From Spirosoma arboris (GTDB taxonomy: Bacteria > Bacteroidota > Bacteroidia > Cytophagales > Spirosomataceae): DNA of 64,000 nucleotides. Positions within the stretch are counted from its first letter, which is position 1. Each line of letters opens with the position of its first letter. The notes under the pieces were generated by a model. It searched no databases. It was not told the origin of the DNA and saw nothing but the letters and a program-made list of their open reading frames with translations. The stretch is taken from the NCBI RefSeq assembly GCF_009754945.1, contig NZ_WPIN01000010.1, positions 186,001 to 250,000 on the forward strand, read 5' to 3'. A program made the translations under genes and the position numbers. Shown here one piece after another: positions 42,190 to 51,288 of the stretch.

Positions 42190-42993
42190 TTACTTAAATA
42201 CTCCCTTAGGGTCGGGTGCTTTGGCTAATAGCTCGTTGAGGTAGCCTAAATCAAGCGAAGAAAAGTCAATGTTGCGGGCCTGGTGAAAATAGTCCCACGC
42301 TTTCTCATAATTTGCTTTCAAATAATAGACCATCGAAATCTTCTGATAAGACAAAGCGTTCGGATTGAGTGAAACCGCTTTCTGAAGATGACCCTCGGCT
42401 TCTGTCAGCATATCTTCATCTGGTTTTTCCTGATACTGTTTAAGTTCAACAGTTGCCAGATCAGTCATCAGAACGGTATTGCTGTCGTCTACGGCGATCC
42501 CTTTTTTCATCATTCGGATGGCATCCGGTAAGCGATTCTTCTGATAACAGACCACACCTAGTCCCCAATAGGCATCAGCATTTCGGTCGTTAAGCAACCA
42601 TGATAAATTGAAGCGATGGGCAGCTGTGTCTAATTGGCCGCTACCAATATAATCCCAGCCACGAGCCGCAAAGAAGCTACTGGCATCAGATCGGGTGGCG
42701 AAATTGCGGTCGCAGTCATTCAGAAAATGAATTTCTTCATCAATCTGAGCGGCTGTCTTGGGGCGCTCACCAAAAAGAGGTAGCGTATTAACTGATTCTC
42801 CCGTATCAATTGACCCTCCTGCGTTTGTGGATTCTACCGACTGAATGGCTTCTTCCAGATTTTCGTGAGTCGATTTGGATTGACGCACTGCGTCACCCGA
42901 CCGTGCCGATGTAATGAACTGCTTAGTTTGGGCAGCCGCAAAAAACGGTAACGCAACTAAAGTACACTGTATCAGACTGATCCGAACGCTCAT
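42190..42993 (-). CDS. Exported TPR protein
   Basis: This 267-residue protein has a signal peptide (1-22, cut near AAA) and at least three tetratricopeptide repeats (about 120-230; DAYWGLGVVCYQKNRLPDAIRMMKKG, then AEGHLQKAVSLNPNALSYQKISMVYYLKANYEKAWDYFHQ, as starting residues). A DFDRNFATR-like segment precedes them. It probably mediates protein contacts in the periplasm. It is a single gene between the MORN gene and the DEAD helicase. Confidence 0.8.
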   Translation of the reverse strand: MSVRISLIQCTLVALPFFAAAQTKQFITSARSGDAVRQSKSTHENLEEAIQSVESTNAGGSIDTGESVNTLPLFGERPKTAAQIDEEIHFLNDCDRNFATRSDASSFFAARGWDYIGSGQLDTAAHRFNLSWLLNDRNADAYWGLGVVCYQKNRLPDAIRMMKKGIAVDDSNTVLMTDLATVELKQYQEKPDEDMLTEAEGHLQKAVSLNPNALSYQKISMVYYLKANYEKAWDYFHQARNIDFSSLDLGYLNELLAKAPDPKGVFK

Positions 42994-43067
42994 AGGAAAT
43001 CAATATACCTGGGGTACATGCTTTGGTAAAACGAAAGGAGTATCTAAATTAGTGCATTATCTGCAAA

Positions 43068-44471
43068 TTACCGACGTCCTCCGCGAGATCCAGACCGCTT
43101 GGCACCGCCAATTTTATGACTAGCTCCACCCGAATGCGCTCCCGAAGTGCGCGAAAGGGGTTTCTTGGCACCTGCTTCTTTTGCTTTAGCAATCGACCTG
43201 GCTTTGCCAGGGGGTAAATTCTTCGCTTTTTTCTCGTGAAATGCACCTAAGAACTCTGGGTTATCTTTTCGACGTTGCTCATCAATTTCGCGCAACATGG
43301 CTTGTTGTTCGTCAAAAGGTGTTTCTGTAACCTCAACATTAGTTGGTAACGGTTCACGAGGAATAGTCATGCGAATAATTCTTTCAATTTTCTGCACATG
43401 ATAGTCCTCGGCCATTGTCAGAAAGGTAATAGCTGCGCCTGCATGATTGGCACGGCCCGTTCGACCAATACGATGCACATAATCTTCGTAGATCAACGGT
43501 AAGTCGAAGTTGATCACATGACTCACCTCGGCCACATCAATGCCTCTGGCGGCCACATCTGTAGCTACCAGCACCTGCACATTGCCTTCTTTAAACGCAT
43601 CCATGGCATTGATGCGTGTATTCTGGCCCTTGTTCGCATGGATTACCCTGATTTTATCGGTCTCCACTACTTTGCGCGCCAGAAATTTATAAATATTCTC
43701 GGCTGTGGTTTTTGTTCGTGCAAAAATGATGACCCGTTGGAAGGCATCTTTACTAATGAGATAATCCAGTAAATTGATTTTGGTGCGAAAATTCGGCACT
43801 TCGTAAATGACCTGGCTAACCATCTCGGCGGTTGATGCCTGAGGGGTCACCTCTACTTTTACTGGGGCTTCCAGAAACTCAGCTGATAGCCGTTCTACTC
43901 GCCCACCGAATGTTGCCGAAAACAGAAGATTCTGCCGCTTTGTAGGGATAATTTCCAGGATTGAACGGATTTGAGGCATAAAGCCCATATCCATCATCTT
44001 GTCAGCTTCGTCGAGTACCAGTGTGCGAATATCTTTTGTTACAATCTCTCCTAGTCGGTAAAGATCCATAAACCGCCCTGGAGTGGCAACTAATAAATCA
44101 ACTCCTTTCCGAAGTGTTTCAATCTGCGTTTTAGGGCCAAGACCACCATAAAGTGCCAGATGGCGTAAGCCAGTGTATTTGCCTAATTCGCTTACAGCCT
44201 CATTTATCTGCATGACTAATTCACGGGTTGGGGCCAGAATTAAGGCACGGGGAGCTAACCCCTGTGCGTACTTAATTTTCATGAGGAGCGGCAATAAGTA
44301 AGCCGCAGTTTTGCCCGTACCCGTTTGAGCAATACCCAGTACGTCATGATTACCTAAACTCAGCGGAATCGTTTGCTGTTGGATAGGCGTTGGTTCTGTA
44401 TAGCCGAGTTCCGCCACGGCATTAAGTAGTTGGCGGTTCAACTCGAACTGCTCGAAAGAGGTGATTTCCAT
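43068..44471 (-). CDS. DEAD-box RNA helicase (RhlE-like)
   Basis: The 467-residue helicase has Q motif (SFEQFELNRQLLNAVAELGYTEPTPIQ start), motif I AQTGTGKTAAYLLP, Ia PTRELVMQI, II DEAD (VLDEADKMMDMGF), III SAT, V TDVAARGID and VI HRIGRTGR. A basic Gly/Ser/Lys/Arg-rich tail of about 80 residues (390-467) follows, as in RhlE proteins that remodel RNA in ribosome assembly or decay. It is cytoplasmic. A hairpin separates it from the fructosamine kinase gene upstream. Confidence 0.96.
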   Translation of the reverse strand: MEITSFEQFELNRQLLNAVAELGYTEPTPIQQQTIPLSLGNHDVLGIAQTGTGKTAAYLLPLLMKIKYAQGLAPRALILAPTRELVMQINEAVSELGKYTGLRHLALYGGLGPKTQIETLRKGVDLLVATPGRFMDLYRLGEIVTKDIRTLVLDEADKMMDMGFMPQIRSILEIIPTKRQNLLFSATFGGRVERLSAEFLEAPVKVEVTPQASTAEMVSQVIYEVPNFRTKINLLDYLISKDAFQRVIIFARTKTTAENIYKFLARKVVETDKIRVIHANKGQNTRINAMDAFKEGNVQVLVATDVAARGIDVAEVSHVINFDLPLIYEDYVHRIGRTGRANHAGAAITFLTMAEDYHVQKIERIIRMTIPREPLPTNVEVTETPFDEQQAMLREIDEQRRKDNPEFLGAFHEKKAKNLPPGKARSIAKAKEAGAKKPLSRTSGAHSGGASHKIGGAKRSGSRGGRR

Positions 44472-44478
44472 AGAAAGG

Positions 44479-44521
44479 AGTTGGTAGGGGAGTAAGTTGC
44501 GAACTTATTCCTCTACCAACT
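44479..44521 (-). terminator. Hairpin downstream of fructosamine kinase gene
   Basis: Arms 44479-44498 and 44502-44521 pair over 20 positions with two G-T mismatches around a 3-base loop. It begins three bases past the kinase stop and ends before the helicase ATG, so it may separate the two minus-strand genes. Confidence 0.6.
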
Positions 44522-44523
44522 TA

Positions 44524-45420
44524 TTAAAACTGTTTCAGTATTCGTTCCACGGCACTAACATAACCTGAACCAAAGAGATTCACATGAACGAGGAGCGGGT
44601 ATAGATTATAGATGGATACACGCTCGTTGAAGCCACTCTGGAGAGGAAATGCTTCATCATAAGCATCATAGAACCGCTCATCAAATCCAGCGAATAATTT
44701 CGTAAAGGCTAGTTCTGCTTCCCTGAATCCATAATAAACGGCGGGGTCAATTAGCGCGGGAAGGCCGCTTTCATTAATCAAGACATTCCCAGACCATAAA
44801 TCCCCATGAAGAAGCGCTGGTCGTTCGTCAGGAATTAGATCTGGTAAGCGATTACGCAGGCGAAACAGTGCATCGTAGGCTTGCTTGGACAGTAAATCTT
44901 TGTAGAGGGCTAAACCAGCCTGAGGAAGAAGACGGTGATCGAAAAAGAAATCGAAACCATTGTCTGTAAGTTTATTGGTCTGCGGCAGCGAGCCAATATA
45001 ATTGTCAAAATTTAAGCCAAATTTAGGCTGAGTGTGCGAGTGTAGAATGGTTAGCTTCTGGCCAAGCGTTTCCCAATATGTTTTAGTGGGCTTCCCAAAA
45101 TCAATGTATTCAAGAATTAAATAACACTTTCCCAGATAATGACCATGACCAATCACCTGCGGAATTTGAAACGCTCCGGTTGGACGAAGTAGATCGAGAC
45201 CCCAGGCTTCGGATTCGAACATACTGGGGTGTCCTCCGGCAGTATCATCAGTATGATTCCATTTGATGAAAAATATACCTGCCGACGAAAATACCTGAGC
45301 AGCCGTATTAATGTCGCCCCCTGATAAAAACTGGGTTTCGATCACATCAACGGATTGACCTAATACTGAAAACAGAATGTTTTCAAAAAAGGAAAATTGC
45401 TCATCACCCCAAAAATTCAT
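44524..45420 (-). CDS. Fructosamine kinase family protein
   Basis: This 298-residue kinase phosphorylates fructosamines (glycated amines) or related ketosamines, helping deglycation. It has the FN3K layout: N-lobe with FIKWNHTDD (Lys53), hinge LILEYIDFG, catalytic loop HGDLWSGN (205-212), and metal-binding Asp225 in ALIDPAVYYG. The gene is divergent from anmK and upstream of the helicase. The bacterial substrate is not known. Confidence 0.92.
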   Translation of the reverse strand: MNFWGDEQFSFFENILFSVLGQSVDVIETQFLSGGDINTAAQVFSSAGIFFIKWNHTDDTAGGHPSMFESEAWGLDLLRPTGAFQIPQVIGHGHYLGKCYLILEYIDFGKPTKTYWETLGQKLTILHSHTQPKFGLNFDNYIGSLPQTNKLTDNGFDFFFDHRLLPQAGLALYKDLLSKQAYDALFRLRNRLPDLIPDERPALLHGDLWSGNVLINESGLPALIDPAVYYGFREAELAFTKLFAGFDERFYDAYDEAFPLQSGFNERVSIYNLYPLLVHVNLFGSGYVSAVERILKQF

Positions 45421-45544
45421 GTGTTATTTAGTGTGTGGTTTAGGTGGTTCCCCGTCAGGATTTTCGGTAGTTTGCTGATCCGATTGGCTAATGTACCAGA
45501 CACAGGTTAACTGTAAATGATAAAGCCGAAACTATAAATTTAAA

Positions 45545-46741
45545 ATGAACCCACAAATTCAGCAACTATATCACATTGCTCAGAAACCCCAACGTCTAAT
45601 TATTGGCCTTATGTCAGGTACTTCGCTCGATGGGCTTGACATTGCCCTTTGCCGTATTTCTGACTCTGGACCCGGTACTTTTGTCACTCTCGAGCAGTTT
45701 TTAACCGTACCATATGACGACGAGCTGAAGGCTGACATTCGTACCATCTTTGCTAAAACAGAAATAGAATTTGAGCAGCTCTGTTTGCTAAACCCATATA
45801 TTGGACGATTACACGGGCAGATGATTCTCGATTGTTTGCGTATCTGGGGAATTGAACCTCATGAGATCGATGTAGTTGCCAGTCACGGCCAAACGGTATA
45901 CCATGCACCCAAAAGTCAGCACCGACGCGATAAGTTCCCTAATGCTACTTTGCAGATTGGGGATGGCGATCATGTTGCGGCAGTAACTGGTATTATTACC
46001 TTCAGTGATTTTCGACAAAAACACGTAGCGCATGGGGGCGAGGGTGCTCCACTAGCGGTATATGGCGACTATTTTATGTTCTCCAAAAGGGGTGAAAACC
46101 GAATTCTGCTCAATATGGGCGGTATTGCCAACTTTACCTACTTACCTGCTAGTGAAGATGCCAGCAGCGTTTTTACAACCGACACAGGACCTGGGAACAC
46201 AATTTTAGATGCTTATTCTCGAAAGCTGTTGAATAAGCCTTACGATGAAGATGGTAAACTCGCGGCCCAAGGTCAGGTAAACACCAAGTTACTCGAAGCC
46301 TTAAAAACAAATCCTTTCTTTGACGCCCCATTTCCCAAAACAACTGGTCCTGAAGTCTTCAATATGATTTACGTTGAGGAAGCACAGATTCGTAGTCAGA
46401 CTATCGACTTACCTGGCGCTGATTTAATGGCTACCCTTGTACAATTTAGTGCCGATACCATTGTTGACGCTATTAAGCGTGTAATGCATGATGGTGAAAC
46501 TTATCAGATTTATATGAGCGGAGGAGGCATGCACAACCCTGTATTGACGAAAGCACTTCAGGAAAAACTACCTAACTGCACTTTTGGGCGTACAGATGAT
46601 CTGGGTATTAGTGGCGACGCGAAAGAAGCGGTTTTGTTCGCTGTACTGGCCAATGAAAGTCTGGCTGGAGGAAGTACCTCATTTGGCAATAGACAGGGCG
46701 TTCCGAACGTAACAATGGGGAAAGTGAGTTTCCCTGGTTAG
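45545..46741 (+). CDS. anmK: Anhydro-N-acetylmuramic acid kinase
   Basis: AnmK converts anhydro-MurNAc, from cell wall recycling, into MurNAc-6-phosphate. The 398-residue protein has the ATP-binding GLMSGTSLDGLDIAL (about 22-36), VVASHGQTVYHAP, the DTGPGNTILDAY substrate loop, and TGPEVFN. All are conserved in AnmK. Other murein recycling genes such as murQ are not adjacent. It is monocistronic, followed by a hairpin of 22-bp arms. Confidence 0.95.
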   Translation: MNPQIQQLYHIAQKPQRLIIGLMSGTSLDGLDIALCRISDSGPGTFVTLEQFLTVPYDDELKADIRTIFAKTEIEFEQLCLLNPYIGRLHGQMILDCLRIWGIEPHEIDVVASHGQTVYHAPKSQHRRDKFPNATLQIGDGDHVAAVTGIITFSDFRQKHVAHGGEGAPLAVYGDYFMFSKRGENRILLNMGGIANFTYLPASEDASSVFTTDTGPGNTILDAYSRKLLNKPYDEDGKLAAQGQVNTKLLEALKTNPFFDAPFPKTTGPEVFNMIYVEEAQIRSQTIDLPGADLMATLVQFSADTIVDAIKRVMHDGETYQIYMSGGGMHNPVLTKALQEKLPNCTFGRTDDLGISGDAKEAVLFAVLANESLAGGSTSFGNRQGVPNVTMGKVSFPG

Positions 46742-46803
46742 TTCAAGTTCAATGTTCCAGGTTCGGCTCAATCATAACTACAACTTGGAACATTGAACTT
46801 GAA
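46742..46803. terminator. Bidirectional hairpin after anmK
   Basis: TTCAAGTTCAATGTTCCA at the 5' side (46742-46763 in full) pairs with 46782-46803 over 22 positions with one mismatch; the loop is 18 bases. It separates convergent anmK and the MoaB/MogA-like gene. Its words recur in the actC-actD hairpin. Confidence 0.7.
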
Positions 46804-46808
46804 ACAAA

Positions 46809-47333
46809 TCAACTCTTAGGCCTAAAGATCTTCATTTTCTCTTCGTTGGTGGTCAAAAAAGGGCCGCCAATGAGGTCAATACAATACGGAATGGCCGGAA
46901 AAACAACCGATAAGCATTGTCCAATTGCTGTAGGCTTACCCGGCAAATTCAAGAGTAAGGTTTGATTTCGAATACCCGCTGTTTGGCGTGATAAAATGGC
47001 CGTTGGCACGTATTTAAGGCTTTCCTGGCGCATCAATTCGCCGAAACCAGGTAGCATTTTCTGGCAAACGGCTTCGGTGGCTTCTGGCGTTACATCTCGC
47101 AGGGCGGGGCCTGTACCGCCGGTTGTTACGACTAAACAGCAGCCTTCTTTGTCTGCCAGTTCAATCATGGTGGCTTCAAGTTGATCTTGTTCGTCGGGAA
47201 TAACTCGATAAACAGGCTTCCAGGAACAAGTAAGCCATTCCGTTAGTAAACTGACAACGGCCTTTCCCGGAATATCTTCATAAACACCCGCGCTGGCCCG
47301 ATCAGAAACGTTGATAATACCGATATAAATCAT
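46809..47333 (-). CDS. MogA/MoaB-type molybdopterin biosynthesis protein
   Basis: The protein (174 residues from ATG 47333) has the MoCF-binding fold with YIGIINVSDRASAGVYEDIPG, VVTTGGTGPALRDVTPEAT (substrate loop) and LLNLPGKPTAIGQCL. MogA adenylates molybdopterin and MoaB is its homolog; the LPGKP loop fits both. Start codons upstream lie in hairpin DNA and translate to low-complexity residues, so 47333 is chosen. No other Mo-cofactor gene is in the window, so the target Mo enzyme is unknown. Confidence 0.9.
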   Translation of the reverse strand: MIYIGIINVSDRASAGVYEDIPGKAVVSLLTEWLTCSWKPVYRVIPDEQDQLEATMIELADKEGCCLVVTTGGTGPALRDVTPEATEAVCQKMLPGFGELMRQESLKYVPTAILSRQTAGIRNQTLLLNLPGKPTAIGQCLSVVFPAIPYCIDLIGGPFLTTNEEKMKIFRPKS

Positions 47334-47344
47334 AATTGAAAAGT

Positions 47345-47420
47345 GAAAAATGAAGAGTGAAGAATGTAGAATAAACATGCTTGGAGCGTTCTATTCTACA
47401 TTCTTCACTCTTCATTTTTC
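47345..47420. terminator. Hairpin with perfect 29-bp stem
   Basis: Arms 47345-47373 and 47392-47420 are exact complements around an 18-base loop. On the minus strand it follows the glycogen synthase stop by about a dozen bases and precedes the MoaB/MogA ATG. The purine-rich arm is built of AATGAAGAGTGAAG-type words. Confidence 0.75.
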
Positions 47421-47431
47421 ATTAAATATTA

Positions 47432-49312
47432 TCAGGGTTTCTTCCGCTTTAACGCTAAATCATGCGCGGTGTCATAGTAAGAGCGGAGACTGCTCCAGTC
47501 GAACACGTCTGCTATGCTTTCAACACGGTTACGTTGTTTTATCCGGTCGCGTTGGGCCATTCGTACGAATCGGTAGAGTACATCCGCTAATTGATCGGCA
47601 GCCTCATTAAATGACTGTGTTCGGCGATTGATGACGTAAATGCCCCGGTTTTCGTAATCACGCATGATTTGCATAATGAAATCACCAAAGCCCGACTGGT
47701 CACTCGTGACAGTTGGAATTCCACGAACTACGCATTCCAGAGGTGTATAACCCCAAGGTTCGTAATAACTTGGGAAGACGCCAAGATGGCAACCGCGTAC
47801 GAATTGACTGTAATCTAGGCCAAAGAGTGGATTGGTGGAGGCTATAAAATCGGGATGATAAACGATTTTAACCCGGTCGTATTCATTATTTACTAAGTTA
47901 GCCTGCCGGATAAATCGCGTCATATCATCTTCCTGAACCAGATTGTGTGTCACAAAAGGGGGAAGGTGTTTAGTTTTCCAGCTTTGAACAGTGCGTCGAA
48001 GCCGAAGTCGCCAATAGTCGTCTACAAAACTGTTTAAATCAGGTAACGACGTGCTTTGTGTATTGGAAGCCGCTGCTTGAAACAGGCGCTCACCAACTTG
48101 TTTTTCGATGCTTTCGCAGGTTTCCTGAATTTCATCGAGTAAGGCGCGCGAGTGAAGGACATCAGGATTGATAGAGGTGTAAGGCTGTTTCGTAACCATG
48201 AACATCACTACCGTCGTGTCCATGTTGGCTTCACGCATCCGATAGTTCAGGCGGGCAAGAGCTTCAAGAGTAAGGTCATATCCTTTGTTTGTAAACTCAA
48301 AACGACCTGAAGTAAAGAAATAGAGGGTTTTTTCCAGATCGAATGAATAGCTCTGAAAAAAGTGCCCCATTATAAACTCGTGAATCTTCTGTTTATACCG
48401 AACGTGTAGATTCTGGAATTCGTGAACAGCTGCGAATCGGGTGACATTCAATCCATTCGGTAAGACCAGATCGGGGTTTCTTCCTAAAAAAACCTCACAT
48501 TCACGAGCTGTCACATCACTGACAGTGGTAAAAACATGCGATTGAAGGGCAGCTAGCCGCTCAATAGTTGCTTGTGTTTCAATACCGTAGTGCTGTGCTT
48601 CGCGCTTCCAGTCGAAAAACGGGAGTTTGCCATAAAAGCCCGGCTCGTTTTGGGCCAGATAGCGCCCAAGCATGGTAGCGTGTGTTGTAAATACCGTAGC
48701 TACTTTAACATTGTCTTTTCGTAGATCGGGCAGACCCGTACTAGCCATCCATTCGTGGAAATGAGCGACAAAATCAACACGACGAGCATGGTCTTCGGCC
48801 AGCAACGTGATGAATATTCGCACCATCTCGCCAAACACAATTGTTTGATTTACAAGATCTTCTATGTTAAGCGTCGAGAGCTGATGGTTTAGCCAAAGCT
48901 GGGTTTTGATTTGGTTAAGTTGATCAATACCGATGCTATTAAGGTCGAATAACACAACCCGAGGGCGCCCTGTCACTAACCAATAACCGTATTCGACGGT
49001 GTACCCTAATTGACGCATTTTACGAACCGTTTGGCCAATTTCTGTCTCGTCAGGTTCGGTGATAGGTTCAAATTCGGCGGCCGATCGTTGAGGGAAATAA
49101 GGCCCCAGTGCCACGTAGTTGTCATCCCATTTTTCGACCATTGCTGGTACTTTCGACCGGATAACCGTATAAATTCCACCTACCTGATTACACACCTCCC
49201 AGGCTATTTCGAGTAGGAGCTTCCGCTTCGATGTTGAAAATACCGATTCCAATGTAGTTCGTGATTTTAAATAGTTGTTTAGTCGCGTAATTAGCCACTT
49301 TTTGTACGGCAA
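47432..49312 (-). CDS. Glycogen synthase, GYS (GT3) type
   Basis: This enzyme extends glycogen from UDP-glucose or ADP-glucose. It is of the eukaryote-like GT3 family rather than bacterial GlgA: LLEIAWEVCNQVGGIYTVIRSK at the start, FVAHFHEWMASTGLP, TTHATMLGRYLA and the C-terminal catalytic region GVFPSYYEPWGYTPLECVVRGIPTVTSD, with the nucleotide-binding residues given by their first letters. The frame has no early ATG. A TTG at 49312 follows a stop, and a TTG at 49252 before ESVFSTSKRK is equally possible. It is about 600 residues, near family length. Confidence 0.92.
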   Translation of the reverse strand: MPYKKWLITRLNNYLKSRTTLESVFSTSKRKLLLEIAWEVCNQVGGIYTVIRSKVPAMVEKWDDNYVALGPYFPQRSAAEFEPITEPDETEIGQTVRKMRQLGYTVEYGYWLVTGRPRVVLFDLNSIGIDQLNQIKTQLWLNHQLSTLNIEDLVNQTIVFGEMVRIFITLLAEDHARRVDFVAHFHEWMASTGLPDLRKDNVKVATVFTTHATMLGRYLAQNEPGFYGKLPFFDWKREAQHYGIETQATIERLAALQSHVFTTVSDVTARECEVFLGRNPDLVLPNGLNVTRFAAVHEFQNLHVRYKQKIHEFIMGHFFQSYSFDLEKTLYFFTSGRFEFTNKGYDLTLEALARLNYRMREANMDTTVVMFMVTKQPYTSINPDVLHSRALLDEIQETCESIEKQVGERLFQAAASNTQSTSLPDLNSFVDDYWRLRLRRTVQSWKTKHLPPFVTHNLVQEDDMTRFIRQANLVNNEYDRVKIVYHPDFIASTNPLFGLDYSQFVRGCHLGVFPSYYEPWGYTPLECVVRGIPTVTSDQSGFGDFIMQIMRDYENRGIYVINRRTQSFNEAADQLADVLYRFVRMAQRDRIKQRNRVESIADVFDWSSLRSYYDTAHDLALKRKKP

Positions 49313-49345
49313 TTAAGTACTATAAACAATAAAAGAAAAACTTGT

Positions 49346-50353
49346 TTATTTCAAATATGACTTTGCATCCGTTACTTCTGTCCTTTTTTGCTGCGATAAC
49401 GTGTAATTAAAACCGGGCTGAATACTATAAGCACCATACTCGCCCTTTTTGTTTAAAGCTAGAAAGCCAACCTGTATGTCTTTATAATCTTGCTTTTTGA
49501 TAATTCGCATAGCCGCTTCTTCGCAGGCTTGCTGAGGTGTGTGTCCCTGGCGCATTAGTTCGACTACCAGAAAGGCACCACAGGTACGCATAACTAATTC
49601 GCCCAGACCCGTGGCACAGGCTCCACCAATTTCATTATCGACAAACAGTCCGGCACCAATAATTGGTGAATCGCCTACACGACCTCGCATTTTGTAGGCA
49701 AGTCCACTGGTAGTACAGGCACCTGAGATATCGCCTTTACTGTCGATGGCGAGCATACCAATGGTATCATGTCGTTCGATATTCGCAATAGGCTTGTACT
49801 TAGCTGTTTTGAGCCATTCTCGCCATTCTTTCTCGGCTTTTTTCGTGAGCAGGTTTTCTTTCTTAAATCCTTGCGATAAGGCAAAAGTTAGGGCTCCTTC
49901 GCCACTGAGCATCACGTGGGGAGTTTTTTCCATAACAGCCCGTGCTACAGAAATAGGATGCATAATGTGTTCCAGAAACGTTACAGAGCCCGCATTCCCT
50001 TTCTCGTCCATAATACAGGCATCGAGGGTCACATGACCGTCTCGATCGGGCCTGCCTCCATAGCCCACACTCATGTCCTCAGGATCGGCTTCTGGGACGC
50101 GAACACCCGCTTCAACAGCATCTAAAGCCCTACCACCGCCATCCAGCACGGCTTGGGCGGCTGCATTTGCTTTTGGCTGTTTCCAGGTTGAAATGGCGAT
50201 AGGTCCACTGAGTAAAGGGCTTACGCCTTCGGAGGTAGTGAGTTGGCTGTCTGGGCCATCTGAAGTATGAACTGCTTTGGCCGAACTGAATGACAGTGAG
50301 GGAAGTAGCCCGGCCAGCGAGCTGAGAGTTAAAAAACGGCGTCGATTTACCAT
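49346..50353 (-). CDS. Glycosylasparaginase / Ntn-type asparaginase, Tat-exported
   Basis: The protein (335 residues from ATG 50353) is an N-terminal nucleophile hydrolase of the asparaginase 2 family. Autocleavage is expected before Thr197 in HDTIGMLAID; substrate residues follow in RVGDSPIIGAGLF and GLGELVMRTCGAF, typical of N4-(beta-N-acetylglucosaminyl)-L-asparaginase. The N-terminus VNRRRFLTLSSLAGLLPSL is a twin-arginine signal, so the enzyme is probably periplasmic and folded before export. Upstream in-frame ATGs would bury the Tat motif. It is divergent from purU. Confidence 0.9.
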   Translation of the reverse strand: MVNRRRFLTLSSLAGLLPSLSFSSAKAVHTSDGPDSQLTTSEGVSPLLSGPIAISTWKQPKANAAAQAVLDGGGRALDAVEAGVRVPEADPEDMSVGYGGRPDRDGHVTLDACIMDEKGNAGSVTFLEHIMHPISVARAVMEKTPHVMLSGEGALTFALSQGFKKENLLTKKAEKEWREWLKTAKYKPIANIERHDTIGMLAIDSKGDISGACTTSGLAYKMRGRVGDSPIIGAGLFVDNEIGGACATGLGELVMRTCGAFLVVELMRQGHTPQQACEEAAMRIIKKQDYKDIQVGFLALNKKGEYGAYSIQPGFNYTLSQQKRTEVTDAKSYLK

Positions 50354-50433
50354 ACATAGGCAGGTTACGACCCAAAATAAAGGAATAAACGGCTGGCATT
50401 TGCTACTTTTAGCCAATTTATTCATAACCACGT

Positions 50434-51288
50434 ATGACGGCTCCTGACAAACATATATTACTTATGGACGGTCCCGATAGTAAGGGCCTTATTTATCATG
50501 TGACAGGTGTACTATTCCGGCATAATTTAAACATCATTCATAATGATGAATACGTAAGTCCGTCAGGCCGATTTTTCATGCGTACCGAGTTTGAGGGTAC
50601 ATTGGATAGTAACGCGTTATTACGTGAATTGCAGACCACGTTACCTGATTCGACCAATCAATCCGAGATTACATTTCGCCTGAATCCAAAGCGGAAGAAA
50701 AATATCGTTGTGATGGTTACAAAAGAGCATCATTGTTTGGGCGAATTGCTGATTCGGTATGCGTTCGACGAGTTAGATGCTGATATTCTGGCTGTTGTGG
50801 GTAACTATAGTCTATTGCAACCCCTGGTGAGCAAGTTTGGTATTCCCTTTCACTACATTTCACATGAAGGCAAAACTCGCGAAGAACATGAAGAAGCTAT
50901 TCTGCGAACAATGGCTATTTATGAACCTGAGTACGTAGTATTAGCCAAGTATATGCGGGTACTTACGGCCAACTTTGTTAATCATTTTCCGAACCGAATT
51001 GTTAATATTCACCATTCATTTTTGCCCGCTTTTATAGGCGCTAACCCTTATCGACAGGCGTATGAGCGGGGCGTTAAAATTATTGGTGCTACCGCCCATT
51101 TCGTGAATAATGACTTAGATGAAGGCCCAATCATTGCCCAAAATGTGAAAGAAGTAGACCACCGTCATACGGCGGCCGATATGGCTACGGAAGGGAAAGA
51201 TGTAGAAAAAATAGTGCTGTCTCAGGCACTAAAATTAGTCTTCAACGATCGGGTATTTATTTCGGGTAACCGAGCCATTGTACTATAG
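50434..51288 (+). CDS. purU: Formyltetrahydrofolate deformylase
   Basis: PurU hydrolyses 10-formyl-THF to formate and THF, balancing one-carbon units. The 284-residue protein has an N-terminal ACT domain (1-80; LLMDGPDSKGLIYHVTGVLF) and a formyltransferase-fold catalytic domain: VNIHHSFLPAFIGANPYRQA with the catalytic His near 193, the conserved Asn before it, and DLDEGPIIAQ with the catalytic Asp. It overlaps the convergent cutC gene by six bases at the stop codons. Confidence 0.95.
   Translation: MTAPDKHILLMDGPDSKGLIYHVTGVLFRHNLNIIHNDEYVSPSGRFFMRTEFEGTLDSNALLRELQTTLPDSTNQSEITFRLNPKRKKNIVVMVTKEHHCLGELLIRYAFDELDADILAVVGNYSLLQPLVSKFGIPFHYISHEGKTREEHEEAILRTMAIYEPEYVVLAKYMRVLTANFVNHFPNRIVNIHHSFLPAFIGANPYRQAYERGVKIIGATAHFVNNDLDEGPIIAQNVKEVDHRHTAADMATEGKDVEKIVLSQALKLVFNDRVFISGNRAIVL

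Noticed and set aside
47334..47378. N-terminal extension of the MoaB/MogA-like protein
   Set aside because: The extension is encoded by one arm of a 29-bp hairpin and reads as low-complexity hydrophobic residues; ATG 47333 matches the family start.
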